Source: Nitrososphaerales archaeon TH526
GTDB taxonomy: Archaea > Thermoproteota > Nitrososphaeria > Nitrososphaerales > Nitrososphaeraceae
Assembly (NCBI GenBank): GCA_014523665.1
Contig: JAATVR010000534.1
Span: 1-8,974 of the forward strand
Reading direction: 5' to 3'
Length of the DNA stretch: 8,974 nt
In this document: piece by piece, positions 1-7,041 of the stretch
How positions within the stretch are numbered: the first letter of the stretch is position 1
How the letters are laid out: every line of letters starts with the position of its first letter
The notes under the pieces: model-generated
Seen by the model: only the letters and a program-made list of their open reading frames with translations
What the model was told of the DNA's origin: nothing
Database searches by the model: none
Made by a program: the position numbers and the translations under genes

Positions 1-174
1 CATATGCAGCAGATTTATTGTACAATTTCTTTATTCTATTTACAAGAATTCGATAATCATTGTCAAAATCTATGACGTTTTCTCTGTATATTAGCAATGA
101 ATTGTCCGTCACATTTCTTCAAGCTCTGATAATTATTATCAAACCATTCAGTATTCTTTCTGAAGCTTTTTCAT
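1..174 (-). pseudogene. Frameshifted DUF5678-like small protein, cut by the window edge
   Basis: Two overlapping minus-strand frames together give the pattern of the small archaeal DUF5678 family. One frame (170 down to 66) contains EWFDNNYQSL and KCDGQFIAN, then stops. The neighbouring frame (118 down to the edge) continues with ENVIDFDNDYRILVNRIK. Family members have a WF-x-NY-x-L helix, a DGQFIA-type strand and a VI-D/G-x-D strand followed by a helix, in one frame. Here the join needs a one-base shift near 85-95. A plausible start, ATG at 174, begins MKKLQKEY in a third frame, so a second shift is possible near 145-152. Either the gene is decayed or the sequence has indels. The function of the family is unknown. 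The 3' end lies outside the window. The family match is from memory of its pattern, not from a search. Confidence 0.45.
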
Positions 175-543
175 ATGCTTCTAGCGGTGATTAGAGAAAG
201 AATAATTATTGATTGGATCAAGGTAGTCCTATGTATAGGAAACCTGTGCACAAAAGTCAGCCTGACATGCATATGACATTCATTTGGACACCATCTGACT
301 TGTATCTGACACACATTTGCTTCGTCCATGTACCAACTAGATGGCATTCGAAATACCTTATATTTAGGCATGACCTATAAAGAGTCGAATTAGTTTACGG
401 TGTTGAATTGGATCGCGCTCAGTACTTGTATATAAAATAGTACGAATATTCATCAATCTTGATCCAAATGTAGGATCATATAGACCTCGAAAGACTCGAA
501 ATAAAGATATCCTGCCATTAAAACGTAACAATCATCCGGCGGT
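175..543. other. Gene-poor stretch, 369 bases
   Basis: This lies between the DUF5678-like remnant and the zinc-ribbon gene. A 66-codon minus frame (171-371) and a 49-codon plus frame starting at 231 overlap each other. Neither gives a recognisable protein, and both are rich in His, Cys and Trp, as chance frames often are. A short hairpin, TCCTA-TGTA-TAGGA, sits at about 227-240. I see no RNA gene. Confidence 0.5.
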
Positions 544-789
544 TCAGTTCATCTGCGAATAGATACTCAATTTCTTCCTTTTCTTCTTTCTACTTATTGG
601 CTTTCTAGACGAGGTAGGCATAACTCGGGTATTGAAAAGAACTGAATTGCAAACAGGGCAGGATCCTTCTACAGCGACTCTGAGGTTGGCAAGTCTTACG
701 TAGTTAAATGATCTAATCTCTACCTCATGTTTACAATTGGTACAATATGCACTTCGCATCGATCTTGGTATATCCAGATAATGCTTCAA
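544..789 (-). CDS. Small zinc-ribbon protein, DUF5679-like
   Basis: This 81-residue protein has four cysteines as two pairs, CTNC (16-19) and CPVC (44-47), which should bind one zinc ion. The text around them, AYC-x2-CK-x-EVEI, then V-x-L-x-N and G-x-CPVC, matches the short archaeal DUF5679 zinc-ribbon pattern. A strongly basic tail follows (RKPISRKKKRKK, about 62-73), which could contact nucleic acid; that part is inference. DUF5679 domains usually begin just before AYC, and the only upstream TATA-like box (792-805) would put transcription near 773. The true start may therefore be the internal ATG at residue 11 (759), giving about 71 residues. The molecular role of this family is not known to me. 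It lies downstream of the CARDB-like gene on the same strand, but a 218-base gap and a TATA-like box suggest separate transcription. Confidence 0.75.
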   Translation of the reverse strand: MKHYLDIPRSMRSAYCTNCKHEVEIRSFNYVRLANLRVAVEGSCPVCNSVLFNTRVMPTSSRKPISRKKKRKKLSIYSQMN

Positions 790-791
790 AC

Positions 792-805
792 CTATTAATA
801 TTATT
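792..805 (-). promoter_or_regulatory. TATA-like box before the zinc-ribbon gene
   Basis: An AT-only stretch reads AATAATATTAATAG on the minus strand, centred about 10 bases before ATG 789 and 40 bases before ATG 759. Archaeal TATA boxes usually sit about 26 bases before the transcript start, so this one supports the later start codon. Confidence 0.35.
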
Positions 806-961
806 GTGGGGGATCAAGATAATGAGTAACAGCTAACTGTATCAAAAGAAATACTTATGCTCCAAATGACATAGCAGCTCAATGTAATAAGACACTAAAT
901 TTCGAATCCTTATTTGCCATAACCACACTTTCAAATTTGCTCCAATATAATGAATTGATAC

Positions 962-966
962 AAAAA
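962..966 (-). terminator. Possible oligo-T terminator after the CARDB-like gene
   Basis: The minus strand reads a run of five T about 42 bases after the stop codon of the gene at 1008-1421. Archaeal RNA polymerase often stops at such runs without a hairpin. The signal is short, so support is weak. Confidence 0.3.
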
Positions 967-1007
967 TAGCGTGTGGTGTGAAAGTATCAACCGTTTGTGT
1001 TTTGATA

Positions 1008-1421
1008 TTAACGAGCTGCCGAAAAGGAAAATTTCGTGTTAAAAATGTTATTCTTCTCGTCCTCTTCTGTAATAGAGCTGCCGACACCTCCGAATAGCGT
1101 GGCGCGAAATTCACTTGCTTCTTTTGTACTGGTCACTGTATATTCATGCTTCCATAGCTGGTTCGTCTGTAGCTTAATCCATGTTATAGGTAACGGGCTA
1201 GGAACAACTTTCACATCATCCTTGTAGAGAACCCCCATTACAGCAATTTCTCCCGCAGGCTGATTGCTATTGTTGGCCACAACGAATCGGATCGTAACAC
1301 TAGAAGGATGACATAATATTGAACCACTAGGAACTGCCTTACCTTTGTCCTGATCAATCAATTTGATCCATGCATAGGTATCAGGAAATTCTGGCATATC
1401 GTGTATCTTGGATGGAATCAT
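1008..1421 (-). CDS. Beta-sandwich protein with CARDB/Ig-like fold
   Basis: This 137-residue protein has no signal peptide or membrane segment in the present reading. Residues 42-72 alternate hydrophobic and polar residues as beta strands do (VTIRFVVANNSNQPAGEIAV and on). Near the end, GSSITEEDEKNNIFNTKF (113-130) resembles the closing motif of CARDB domains, where a strand is followed by acidic residues and paired Asn. CARDB is an Ig-like adhesion or binding module, often one part of a larger exported protein. A lone cytosolic domain of this kind is unusual. The frame is open for 32 more codons upstream of a TAA only two codons before this ATG, so the protein may be the surviving C-terminal part of a longer gene (see findings). 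A second in-frame ATG is at residue 9. The function is unknown, and the fold call is from pattern only. Confidence 0.65.
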   Translation of the reverse strand: MIPSKIHDMPEFPDTYAWIKLIDQDKGKAVPSGSILCHPSSVTIRFVVANNSNQPAGEIAVMGVLYKDDVKVVPSPLPITWIKLQTNQLWKHEYTVTSTKEASEFRATLFGGVGSSITEEDEKNNIFNTKFSFSAAR

Positions 1422-2113
1422 ATAAACTTATGATCCTGTGGCAGTGTACCAACCATCACGATAATAAAATTTCCACATAGTACCATAAAGAATTTCCCGA
1501 TCCAATATACGATCCTTATTTTCAAATCAAAAAATTACACTACTGTTCCTTTTTTGACTATGTTTGCTCGTTATTGTTTTATGTATTACGAGACAACTCT
1601 CGCGATCCAATCGTTTCATCTCTGGTACTATCCCATTTCATCTAAACTTTGCGGCGCATCTAATTTGAAATTCATGTCTAGACCTATTCATTTTTCATAG
1701 CGTCTGAAATCCCAGCTGAATTTCCAGAATAATTTTTTGATGTTGTCCATCAACCCGAAAACCGCTCCTCACGTTACATATTTGGCGATCTCCTGATTGT
1801 TCATACGTTTTACTGCTGTAGGCCGAATAAAATATGATAGCTATTATTGTGATTCCTCTCTATGTTAAAAAGAAGGGGTTTGTGCATTTCATCTGAAGGT
1901 ATTTTGAATTCCCGTGCTGTCGATTTCGGTTGTAGCCTACTGATTCTTATATAGTATTAACAACTAGAGAATCCAAGTAGCGGTTCACAAGTTAACCGTT
2001 ATACTGGCCAAAAGAGGAAGCCTATTTGGTGACATTCACTGATTTTGTTGTAAATCTGTCTAAATCGTGGATAGTATTTCTGATCTAATCACTCTTACTG
2101 GCATGTAATATAT

Positions 2114-2257
2114 CTATCGATTCAGTAGACAATCCCCGATGGATTTGCTATCCGCGGTAGCAATAGCATAGTCTGTCATTTTTTGCGCCCCGACTGTTAA
2201 TATGACAATTCCTAACAGAACGGATGAAGTGATCAAGGCAAACCCTTGTGCTGACAC
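2114..2257 (-). CDS. Small single-pass membrane protein, 47 residues
   Basis: From a GTG at 2257, the frame encodes MSAQGFALITSSVLLGIVIL, then TVGAQKMTDYAIATADSK, ending at a TAG after GDCLLNR. Residues 6-23 form one clear membrane helix. The soluble tail has ordinary, well-balanced composition. A strong TATA box (TTTATAA) sits about 24 bases before the GTG, the spacing expected for a leaderless archaeal mRNA, and a double stop lies just upstream, so no longer start exists. The hydrophobic N-terminus resembles the helix of type IV pilin-like proteins, but I see no clear prepilin peptidase site, so a plain small membrane protein is as likely. A hairpin, TTGCTA/TAGCAA (2145-2163), falls inside the gene. 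The function is unknown. It could also be the start of a truncated gene. Confidence 0.5.
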   Translation of the reverse strand: MSAQGFALITSSVLLGIVILTVGAQKMTDYAIATADSKSIGDCLLNR

Positions 2258-2277
2258 AATATCTCTGAGATGGTATG

Positions 2278-2284
2278 TTATAAA
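2278..2284 (-). promoter_or_regulatory. TATA box of the small membrane protein gene
   Basis: The minus strand reads TTTATAA, within AATTATTTATAAC. Its centre is about 24 bases before the GTG at 2257, which fits a transcript starting at or near that codon. Confidence 0.45.
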
Positions 2285-2688
2285 TAATTATTACATATGG
2301 CATTAGGTATTACCATTAAAAGCTGTTGCTTAACCGAAAATGAAGGCTGATACTGTGACATGCTGACAGTAGCATAAAATTGACTTTTGGACTCGGTAAG
2401 TAATACTAAATGATTTGTGGTATACTTTTAAACATAAACTTGGCTAAAAATAAACGAACATAGGCCAATTTACAGAACTCAATCTTTGAAATACGGTCTA
2501 TCTGCCGCCAAAGCAGGCATCTAACTTGCGAATGTATAACTTTATCGAGGCCATCTGTTATGAGTCACAAAAGGTTTTACATTAGAAATTTGCCGATCCC
2601 TCGTGTATGCACAACAACAAATCCCTTTTAAATTGCCATTGATCACTATTAGGGAGCTTAGTACTGCCATGAGAGAAGACAATGGTTG

Positions 2689-3363
2689 CTAGTTGGAATT
2701 TCGACTTTTATCGCATTCTATTCTCGACTTTACGATTCTAATTAAATCTTGCATCGTTATTGGTTTTTTAATATAGCATTCAGATTCGTCTAGATGAGGA
2801 AATAATTTCTTAAACTCGTTGTGGTAATCCTCAAAAGCAGTGATAAAACACACCTTAACTGTGTCGTCAATCCCTTTAATCTTGCTGTAAAGTTCAAATC
2901 CGCTCATCTGGGGCATCCTTACGTCCAACAGTAACAGATCGTAGACCCCAGTCCTATAGCTGGAGAAGGATTTCAAGGGATCAGAGAAAACATCTACCGA
3001 AAATCCGACTCGTTCTAATGCCATCTTGTAAAATAATGCAATATCATGATCATCATCTACGATCAAAATTCTTTTGAGGCCACTGCTCGCGGAAAGAGGC
3101 AGATTATTATGCTCATCGGAGGCAGCCATACCCCCAGTATCTGCTCCAGTAGCGGTCGGATCAAATTCTCTTATTTCTTTAATATTAGAATCAGAGGAAA
3201 AACCATACCGCACATTGGGTTTACAATTTGGCAACCCTGGAGGCAGGAAACTGGGTGGAGAGAGAAATAATTCTCTACTCGTGACTTCACTCGACTGTTC
3301 ACCATTTTTCATACCATATATTTCATGCATGGAGTTGAGGAAAGTGGTATAATTTATTCTCAC
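2689..3363 (-). CDS. Response regulator with a single receiver domain and a long N-terminal extension
   Basis: Residues 97-215 form a complete receiver (REC) domain: the acidic triad DDD (103-105), the phosphate-accepting Asp 147 in LLLLDVRMP, Thr 175 in CFITAFE, and Lys 200 in IKKP. There is no DNA-binding or enzyme output domain, so it probably passes its signal by protein contact. This is common among archaeal regulators. Residues 1-95 are a low-complexity extension rich in Ser, Pro and Asn. The longest frame begins at a GTG (3363), but a TATA-like box (3348-3358) lies inside it, about 23 bases before the ATG of residue 12 (3330). The real start is therefore probably residue 12 or 18. It is transcribed divergently from the histidine kinase at 3680, which is the natural partner candidate. 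No T-run terminator is clear after it. Confidence 0.9.
   Translation of the reverse strand: MRINYTTFLNSMHEIYGMKNGEQSSEVTSRELFLSPPSFLPPGLPNCKPNVRYGFSSDSNIKEIREFDPTATGADTGGMAASDEHNNLPLSASSGLKRILIVDDDHDIALFYKMALERVGFSVDVFSDPLKSFSSYRTGVYDLLLLDVRMPQMSGFELYSKIKGIDDTVKVCFITAFEDYHNEFKKLFPHLDESECYIKKPITMQDLIRIVKSRIECDKSRNSN
3348..3358 (-). promoter_or_regulatory. TATA box deciding the response regulator start
   Basis: The minus strand reads AATAAATTATA. Its centre is about 23 bases before the ATG at 3330, fitting a near-leaderless mRNA. It lies downstream of the GTG at 3363, so a transcript from it could not include that codon. Confidence 0.4.
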
Positions 3364-3679
3364 TTAACTTAAAATGCCCTCTTTGATCTCACTATCTACA
3401 CCAGAGAAGTATTTAGGCTTTAGTTGATCACCTTTAACAATACGGTTAGAAGGCACTATGACTTATGAAGATATGTTGGCTTCACCGTTCTTGCTTAGTA
3501 TTTGCTTCTCCCTCGAAGGAATTGATGATGATTTGGAAGAACCGATAAAAAGTTCATTCTCAGCTCATTGAAGCATTCATTGACAACAAAATTGCAGAGA
3601 TCAGGCATATAAATCGCAATTATATCTTATAATCCAAATATGCATTTATTTATCAGGTTCGTCTAAATGGCTGACACGG
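3364..3679. other. Divergent intergenic region of the two-component pair
   Basis: These 316 bases separate the response regulator and the kinase. The right end carries AT-rich promoter-like sequence (3621-3653). The middle holds a plus-strand frame of 37 residues, ATG at 3458 to TGA at 3571, starting MTYEDMLASPFLL and ending in an acidic stretch (GIDDDLEEP). Its composition is protein-like and a weak AT-rich element (CTTTAACAA) lies about 21 bases upstream. It has no recognised family and could be chance. Confidence 0.4.
3644..3653 (+). promoter_or_regulatory. Likely TATA box of the histidine kinase gene
   Basis: ATTTATTTAT is centred about 31 bases before ATG 3680, so the mRNA would have a leader of only a few bases. 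A second AT-rich element, CTTATAATC (about 3626-3634), could serve a start about 25 bases further upstream. Confidence 0.4.
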
Positions 3680-5641
3680 ATGGATCGGCCCTCGTACAGG
3701 AATTATACCACTACCGCAGTTCTGCTAATTATTGGAATTTCAGCGGTATTGCTAGGTATTGCTTTTAACATATATCAGAATTCCTTGTCCAATGAACTTC
3801 TCAATCAAGCGGCAACTGATGTAAGATCTAACGCTGAAATTGAAGTTCACACTATCTCGGAGATCTTGGAGAGGTCTGTAGATGCTGTTACAGATAATCT
3901 AGAGCTAATCGCAGAGGCTCCCTCTATACGGAACAATGATACTTCAGCGCTTGACCTGATCAATTTGGGACAGGACATTTCAGCGAATCTAACAGATTTT
4001 TACATGTGGCTTGATGCTGAGGGCAAAATAGTATGGATAAGCAATCTAAATGAGAGTAATTATCAAAGATACAAGGGAACCGACCTTAGCTATAGAGAGT
4101 ACTTTTCAGTACCTAAGGAAACTTCCGAGGCCTATTATAGTAGCGCTATTGATTCCAATGATAACATTTCTAGACTTTATATTTCATATCCCATTTTTAA
4201 TGATAGCAATACTGGTAGTGCTTCGTCATCAGGTAATGCACAATTTGTTGGTATCGTAACTGCAGGGATACGGATTGATAGACTTGGAGACTTCCTTCAG
4301 AGCACAGTTCCAGAAAAATATAATTCGTCCATTGGATTCATTGATAAGGATGGTACTATTCTTTATACTTCAACAAATCACTCTCTAATAGGACTGAATG
4401 TGCTTGGAGAAGAATTCCAATCAATTATGCCATTACAGGTCAACGAATTTTTCAATAGGTTGCTTAGGGATTCGCTGACAATCCCTACCGCTAATGTATA
4501 TGATGTAGCATACCAAGGCAATACTGCCTCTATCGCATACAAACCGGTATCTTTGGAGAATAATAGTATAGGAACGCTATATATTACTGCTTCACATAAC
4601 CTCGCAGAGAATGTACAGAAGCTGATAAACCAACAAATTTCTTTTAGTTTTGTTATTTACATCGTCATTGCAGCAATTGCCCTGGGATTTGCATTCGTTG
4701 TACTCACATCAAATAGGAGACTTCACACAGCGCTGGAGTCAAAGACTTATGAGCTAAGGAAAACGATAGATAAGTTACGAGCCTCTAATGATATCCTTAC
4801 CTCAACCGATCGTTCCTTGAAGGATAAACAAGCACAACTCACTACTATCAATAAAGAATTACTTGAAGCATACGAACAATTAAAAGTTCATGAGAGGATG
4901 CAACAGGATTTCATCAACATAGCAGCACATGAGCTGAGAACACCAACTCAGTCCATAGTTGGATATACTGAACTACTACAACACGACTACAACTTGAATA
5001 AACAAAATCCAATTGATAGTGATCCAAGTACACAAGATTCATTGGAGGCTCTACGAAGAAATGCTATTAGGCTTAAGAACCTCACCAACGATATTCTCGA
5101 TGTGTCAAGAATTGAAGCAGGTACGCTAAGGTTAAACAAGGAAAGAATAAATCTAAATGAAAAGATTAGAAATGTGGTAAAAGATATATCAAATACCAAT
5201 CTCCAGGTAGCGGAAAAGGGATTGACCATTCAATTTCTAAATGATAAAGAGAATGTTGTTATCGAATATTATGTCAATGCTGATAAATCGAGACTATTTC
5301 AAGTGCTATCAAACTTAATTAATAATGCAATTAAGTTTACGGGGATTAATGGAGTCATCTCAATTACATTGGACAAGACAGAATATTCTATGTCTGGCAA
5401 CAGCAATACTGTAAAGGAGAACGAATACGCTTTTGTTAGAGTAAAAGACAATGGTAGCGGCATAGATCCCGAAATACAATCAAGATTATTTTCAAAGTTT
5501 GCAACTAAATCTGATATTGGAACTGGCCTTGGGTTATTCATCGCAAAGAGTATAATAGAAGCTCATGGAGGCAAAATATTTGCTGAAAATAACAGTGACG
5601 GAAGAGGCGCCACTTTCACATTTAGTTTACCAATTGATTAG
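3680..5641 (+). CDS. Membrane sensor histidine kinase with extracellular double-Cache domain
   Basis: This 653-residue protein has a membrane helix at 12-31, an external region at about 32-318, a second helix at 320-342, a coiled-coil linker to about 410, then the kinase core. The external part looks like dCache: WLDAEGKIVW (110-119), GTDLSYREYF (133-142), and a second lobe with GFIDKDGTILYTS (219-231). Such domains bind small ligands outside the cell. The kinase has the phospho-accepting His 417 in HELRTP, the N box LINNAIKF (about 546-553), the G1 box DNGSGI (590-595) and the G2 box GTGLGL (614-619). All catalytic motifs are intact. It has no HAMP, PAS or receiver domain. It would phosphorylate itself on His 417 and pass the phosphate to a receiver, most simply the one encoded divergently at 2689-3363. 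The ligand cannot be read from sequence. Confidence 0.95.
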   Translation: MDRPSYRNYTTTAVLLIIGISAVLLGIAFNIYQNSLSNELLNQAATDVRSNAEIEVHTISEILERSVDAVTDNLELIAEAPSIRNNDTSALDLINLGQDISANLTDFYMWLDAEGKIVWISNLNESNYQRYKGTDLSYREYFSVPKETSEAYYSSAIDSNDNISRLYISYPIFNDSNTGSASSSGNAQFVGIVTAGIRIDRLGDFLQSTVPEKYNSSIGFIDKDGTILYTSTNHSLIGLNVLGEEFQSIMPLQVNEFFNRLLRDSLTIPTANVYDVAYQGNTASIAYKPVSLENNSIGTLYITASHNLAENVQKLINQQISFSFVIYIVIAAIALGFAFVVLTSNRRLHTALESKTYELRKTIDKLRASNDILTSTDRSLKDKQAQLTTINKELLEAYEQLKVHERMQQDFINIAAHELRTPTQSIVGYTELLQHDYNLNKQNPIDSDPSTQDSLEALRRNAIRLKNLTNDILDVSRIEAGTLRLNKERINLNEKIRNVVKDISNTNLQVAEKGLTIQFLNDKENVVIEYYVNADKSRLFQVLSNLINNAIKFTGINGVISITLDKTEYSMSGNSNTVKENEYAFVRVKDNGSGIDPEIQSRLFSKFATKSDIGTGLGLFIAKSIIEAHGGKIFAENNSDGRGATFTFSLPID

Positions 5642-5741
5642 ATATGCTGCCCTGGATTTACAAGATATTTGATTGAGGGTAGAACATTTCAAGTATCATT
5701 TCTTAAGTATCTTTGTACTGTCTATCATTTCCAATAGCCAA

Positions 5742-5756
5742 TTTTTCTCTATTTTC
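5742..5756 (+). terminator. Possible T-rich terminator after the histidine kinase gene
   Basis: TTTTTCTCTATTTTC lies about 100 bases after the kinase stop codon. Two T-runs close together suit archaeal intrinsic termination. There is no clear hairpin. Confidence 0.35.
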
Positions 5757-5780
5757 TAGTATTAGATCATTTAAAGAGAG

Positions 5781-5789
5781 TATATAATA
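5781..5789 (+). promoter_or_regulatory. Isolated TATA box without an evident gene
   Basis: TATATAATA lies in a purine-rich context (AAAGAGAG before it). It is nearly symmetric and could act on either strand. No convincing coding region begins 20-40 bases away on either side. A TTG-started frame of about 35 codons follows at about 5824. A short non-coding transcript is possible but not shown. Confidence 0.25.
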
Positions 5790-5976
5790 GAGAGATAAAA
5801 TAGCACGTTACTACTATACACATTGCAGAATAGTATTACAAACGTTAACTTGATTGATAAACATTCATTTCATTATTTGTGGACAGTATTAACCAATAAC
5901 CTCTATGACAATAATTCCAGCTCTTAGACTGGATATTGCCGCCGGGTGATCTCTAGTCATTTCTGGTAAAGAAAAC

Positions 5977-5992
5977 TTTGACAGGTGTCAAA
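5977..5992. repeat. Palindrome TTTGACA-GG-TGTCAAA
   Basis: Two perfect 7-base arms surround a two-base centre. A loop this short suits a dimeric regulator site better than an RNA hairpin. A run of A follows on the plus strand, so it is not a normal terminator for plus-strand transcripts. No gene starts close to it. Confidence 0.6.
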
Positions 5993-6241
5993 AAAATGTA
6001 ACTGATGACTGTGATGAAGTCAAACCATGAAGTGTTTCTAACTATTCTTAGCAATATTAATCTGGCCACAAATGATAAATAATTCTGTCCCAATTAGTGA
6101 GGATTTCTGAGTTCATTCGAACAGCGATAAAATATTACCAATCGCCAAATTCCTAATACTCTACCTTATATGTAAGAGACTTGCCACTTTTACTTTTCTC
6201 CTCGATAATTTTTTCTTGTTAACTTTGCTCATTTCCGTTTT

Positions 6242-6754
6242 TCATTCTAATCCCTTGACTTCAGTTTGAGCTTTATTCTTGTCCGTTGTTAACCGTCTCC
6301 TAACATTCTTAGTGGCGTTATGTCCACCTGTTTTCTTTTTCCTTTTGGCCGCCTTTGAAGACGTCCCTGTCATTCTAGGGGCAGTCTTTGAAACTTGGGC
6401 GGTAGTTTGACTTGCTATATCTTCTGTTTCTTCCACTAATGACAACGTTTGTAGTATGGCACTTCCGACTTTAAGTGCTCTCTGACTTTCGTGAAGGTCC
6501 TTGCTTGTATCACTTACGCCTTGCACTGTATCTCTGGCCGCCTTCGCTGCTGCTTGTATTGATCCAGCGAGCTCTATAACAACACCACTATCACTAACTG
6601 CCTTGACCGCCTCTCGTGTAGAAATAGCTGCTTCTCGCAGAGCCTTTGCTGCATTTTTGACAGCTTTAGCTGTTTTTTCTGCTTCATTTTTCGACGGAGT
6701 TTTAGACGTCTGATTGGATGAATTAGTTGGACCTGAGCTTTGCGTTGTCCTCAT
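6242..6754 (-). CDS. Alanine-rich helical protein with basic C-terminal tail
   Basis: I do not recognise a family for this 170-residue protein. Residues 1-23 are rich in Ser, Thr and Asn and probably disordered. Residues 24-115 are Ala-rich amphipathic helix with two loosely repeated units: AAKALREAA...AVSDSG (35-57) and AAKAARDTVQGVSDTSKD (69-86). A Ser/Thr linker follows, then a strongly basic cluster, KAAKRKKKTGG to NVRRR (134-154). There is no cysteine, signal peptide or membrane segment. The pattern resembles histone H1-like or phasin-like helical proteins, so binding to DNA or to a surface is possible, but this is inference. A TATA-like box lies about 25 bases before the ATG, so the mRNA is probably leaderless and transcribed alone. 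Confidence 0.7.
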   Translation of the reverse strand: MRTTQSSGPTNSSNQTSKTPSKNEAEKTAKAVKNAAKALREAAISTREAVKAVSDSGVVIELAGSIQAAAKAARDTVQGVSDTSKDLHESQRALKVGSAILQTLSLVEETEDIASQTTAQVSKTAPRMTGTSSKAAKRKKKTGGHNATKNVRRRLTTDKNKAQTEVKGLE

Positions 6755-6772
6755 TGGTATAACAACTATTCT

Positions 6773-6783
6773 AATTTACTTAA
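6773..6783 (-). promoter_or_regulatory. TATA-like box of the alanine-rich protein gene
   Basis: The minus strand reads TTAAGTAAATT, centred about 24 bases before ATG 6754. This is correct spacing for a leaderless transcript and supports that start. Confidence 0.4.
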
Positions 6784-6984
6784 GTATTCGTACACATGCC
6801 CATCTGCAGGAAAAGAATTTTCATATTGTGCAATATTTACTGTTGCCTTCCCACTGTGATGATGTTGTCAAATTATCTCTTTTTTTATCTATACTCTCTC
6901 AATTGGCATGTTTATTATGCACTAGCGATCTAAGGAAACGCCCACCTTGGTTGTTAATTTTATCCATTCCCTCTTGATTAGTGT

Positions 6985-6989
6985 AAAAA
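6985..6989 (-). terminator. Possible oligo-T terminator after the RecA-like gene
   Basis: The minus strand reads five T about 53 bases after the stop codon at 7042. There is no hairpin. The signal is short. Confidence 0.3.
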
Positions 6990-7041
6990 TGTAGATACTA
7001 TCTTCTTACTATTCCAGCTTTGGCGTGGTTGTACTGACTCC

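Larger units (their letters stand above)
1422..2688. other. 1.27 kb stretch without long genes
   Basis: No frame here exceeds about 60 codons. The best-supported content is the small membrane protein at 2114-2257. Other short minus-strand frames have protein-like composition: 1431-1526 (in frame with the CARDB-like gene), about 1695-1860 (with a hydrophobic start), and the frame just upstream of 2290 that includes VKQQLLMVIPNAICNNYL. The last could begin at an ATG for 27 residues. None has a family I recognise. Such short open frames are expected by chance in AT-rich DNA, so I do not call them genes. A weak hairpin, CGGTT/AACCG, lies at about 1981-1998. I see no tRNA, box C/D RNA or mobile element. 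Confidence 0.5.
5642..6241. other. 600-base convergent gap between kinase and alanine-rich gene
   Basis: The kinase gene and the minus-strand alanine-rich gene end toward each other here. The gap holds a T-rich candidate terminator, an isolated TATA box, a 16-bp palindrome, and a T6 run on the plus strand at 6209-6214. Two short plus-strand frames have protein-like composition: 6005-6082 (25 residues, MTVMKSNHEVFLTILSNINL at its start) and, shifted by one base, 6079-6156, which includes QLVRISEFIRTAIKYYQSP. They could be remains of one small gene; neither is recognised. Confidence 0.4.

Noticed and set aside
171..371. 66-codon minus-strand frame
   Set aside because: It shows no recognisable motif, has an odd His/Cys/Trp-rich composition, and competes with an equally open plus-strand frame from 231. 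It ends in the stop just before the DUF5678-like remnant, in the same frame, but the text does not resemble that family.
895..920. TTCGAATCC, resembling a tRNA T-loop
   Set aside because: The flanking bases do not form a T-stem, and no acceptor or anticodon arm is found at the right distance on either strand.
842..1114. 90-codon minus-strand frame
   Set aside because: It overlaps the CARDB-like gene in another frame for over 100 bases and has no motif. Taken as a shadow.
2504..2520. Possible hairpin TGCC...GGCA
   Set aside because: Only four pairs form before mismatches, and no T-run follows, so it is neither a terminator nor a clear RNA structure.
2500..2670. Short frames after the response regulator, including a 42-codon minus frame from 2670 and a 23-codon plus frame
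   Set aside because: They have no promoter-like box at suitable spacing and no family. Frames of this length are common by chance in AT-rich DNA.
6714..6977. 87-codon plus-strand frame
   Set aside because: It starts inside the alanine-rich gene and crosses that gene's promoter. The composition is hydrophobic and irregular. Taken as chance.
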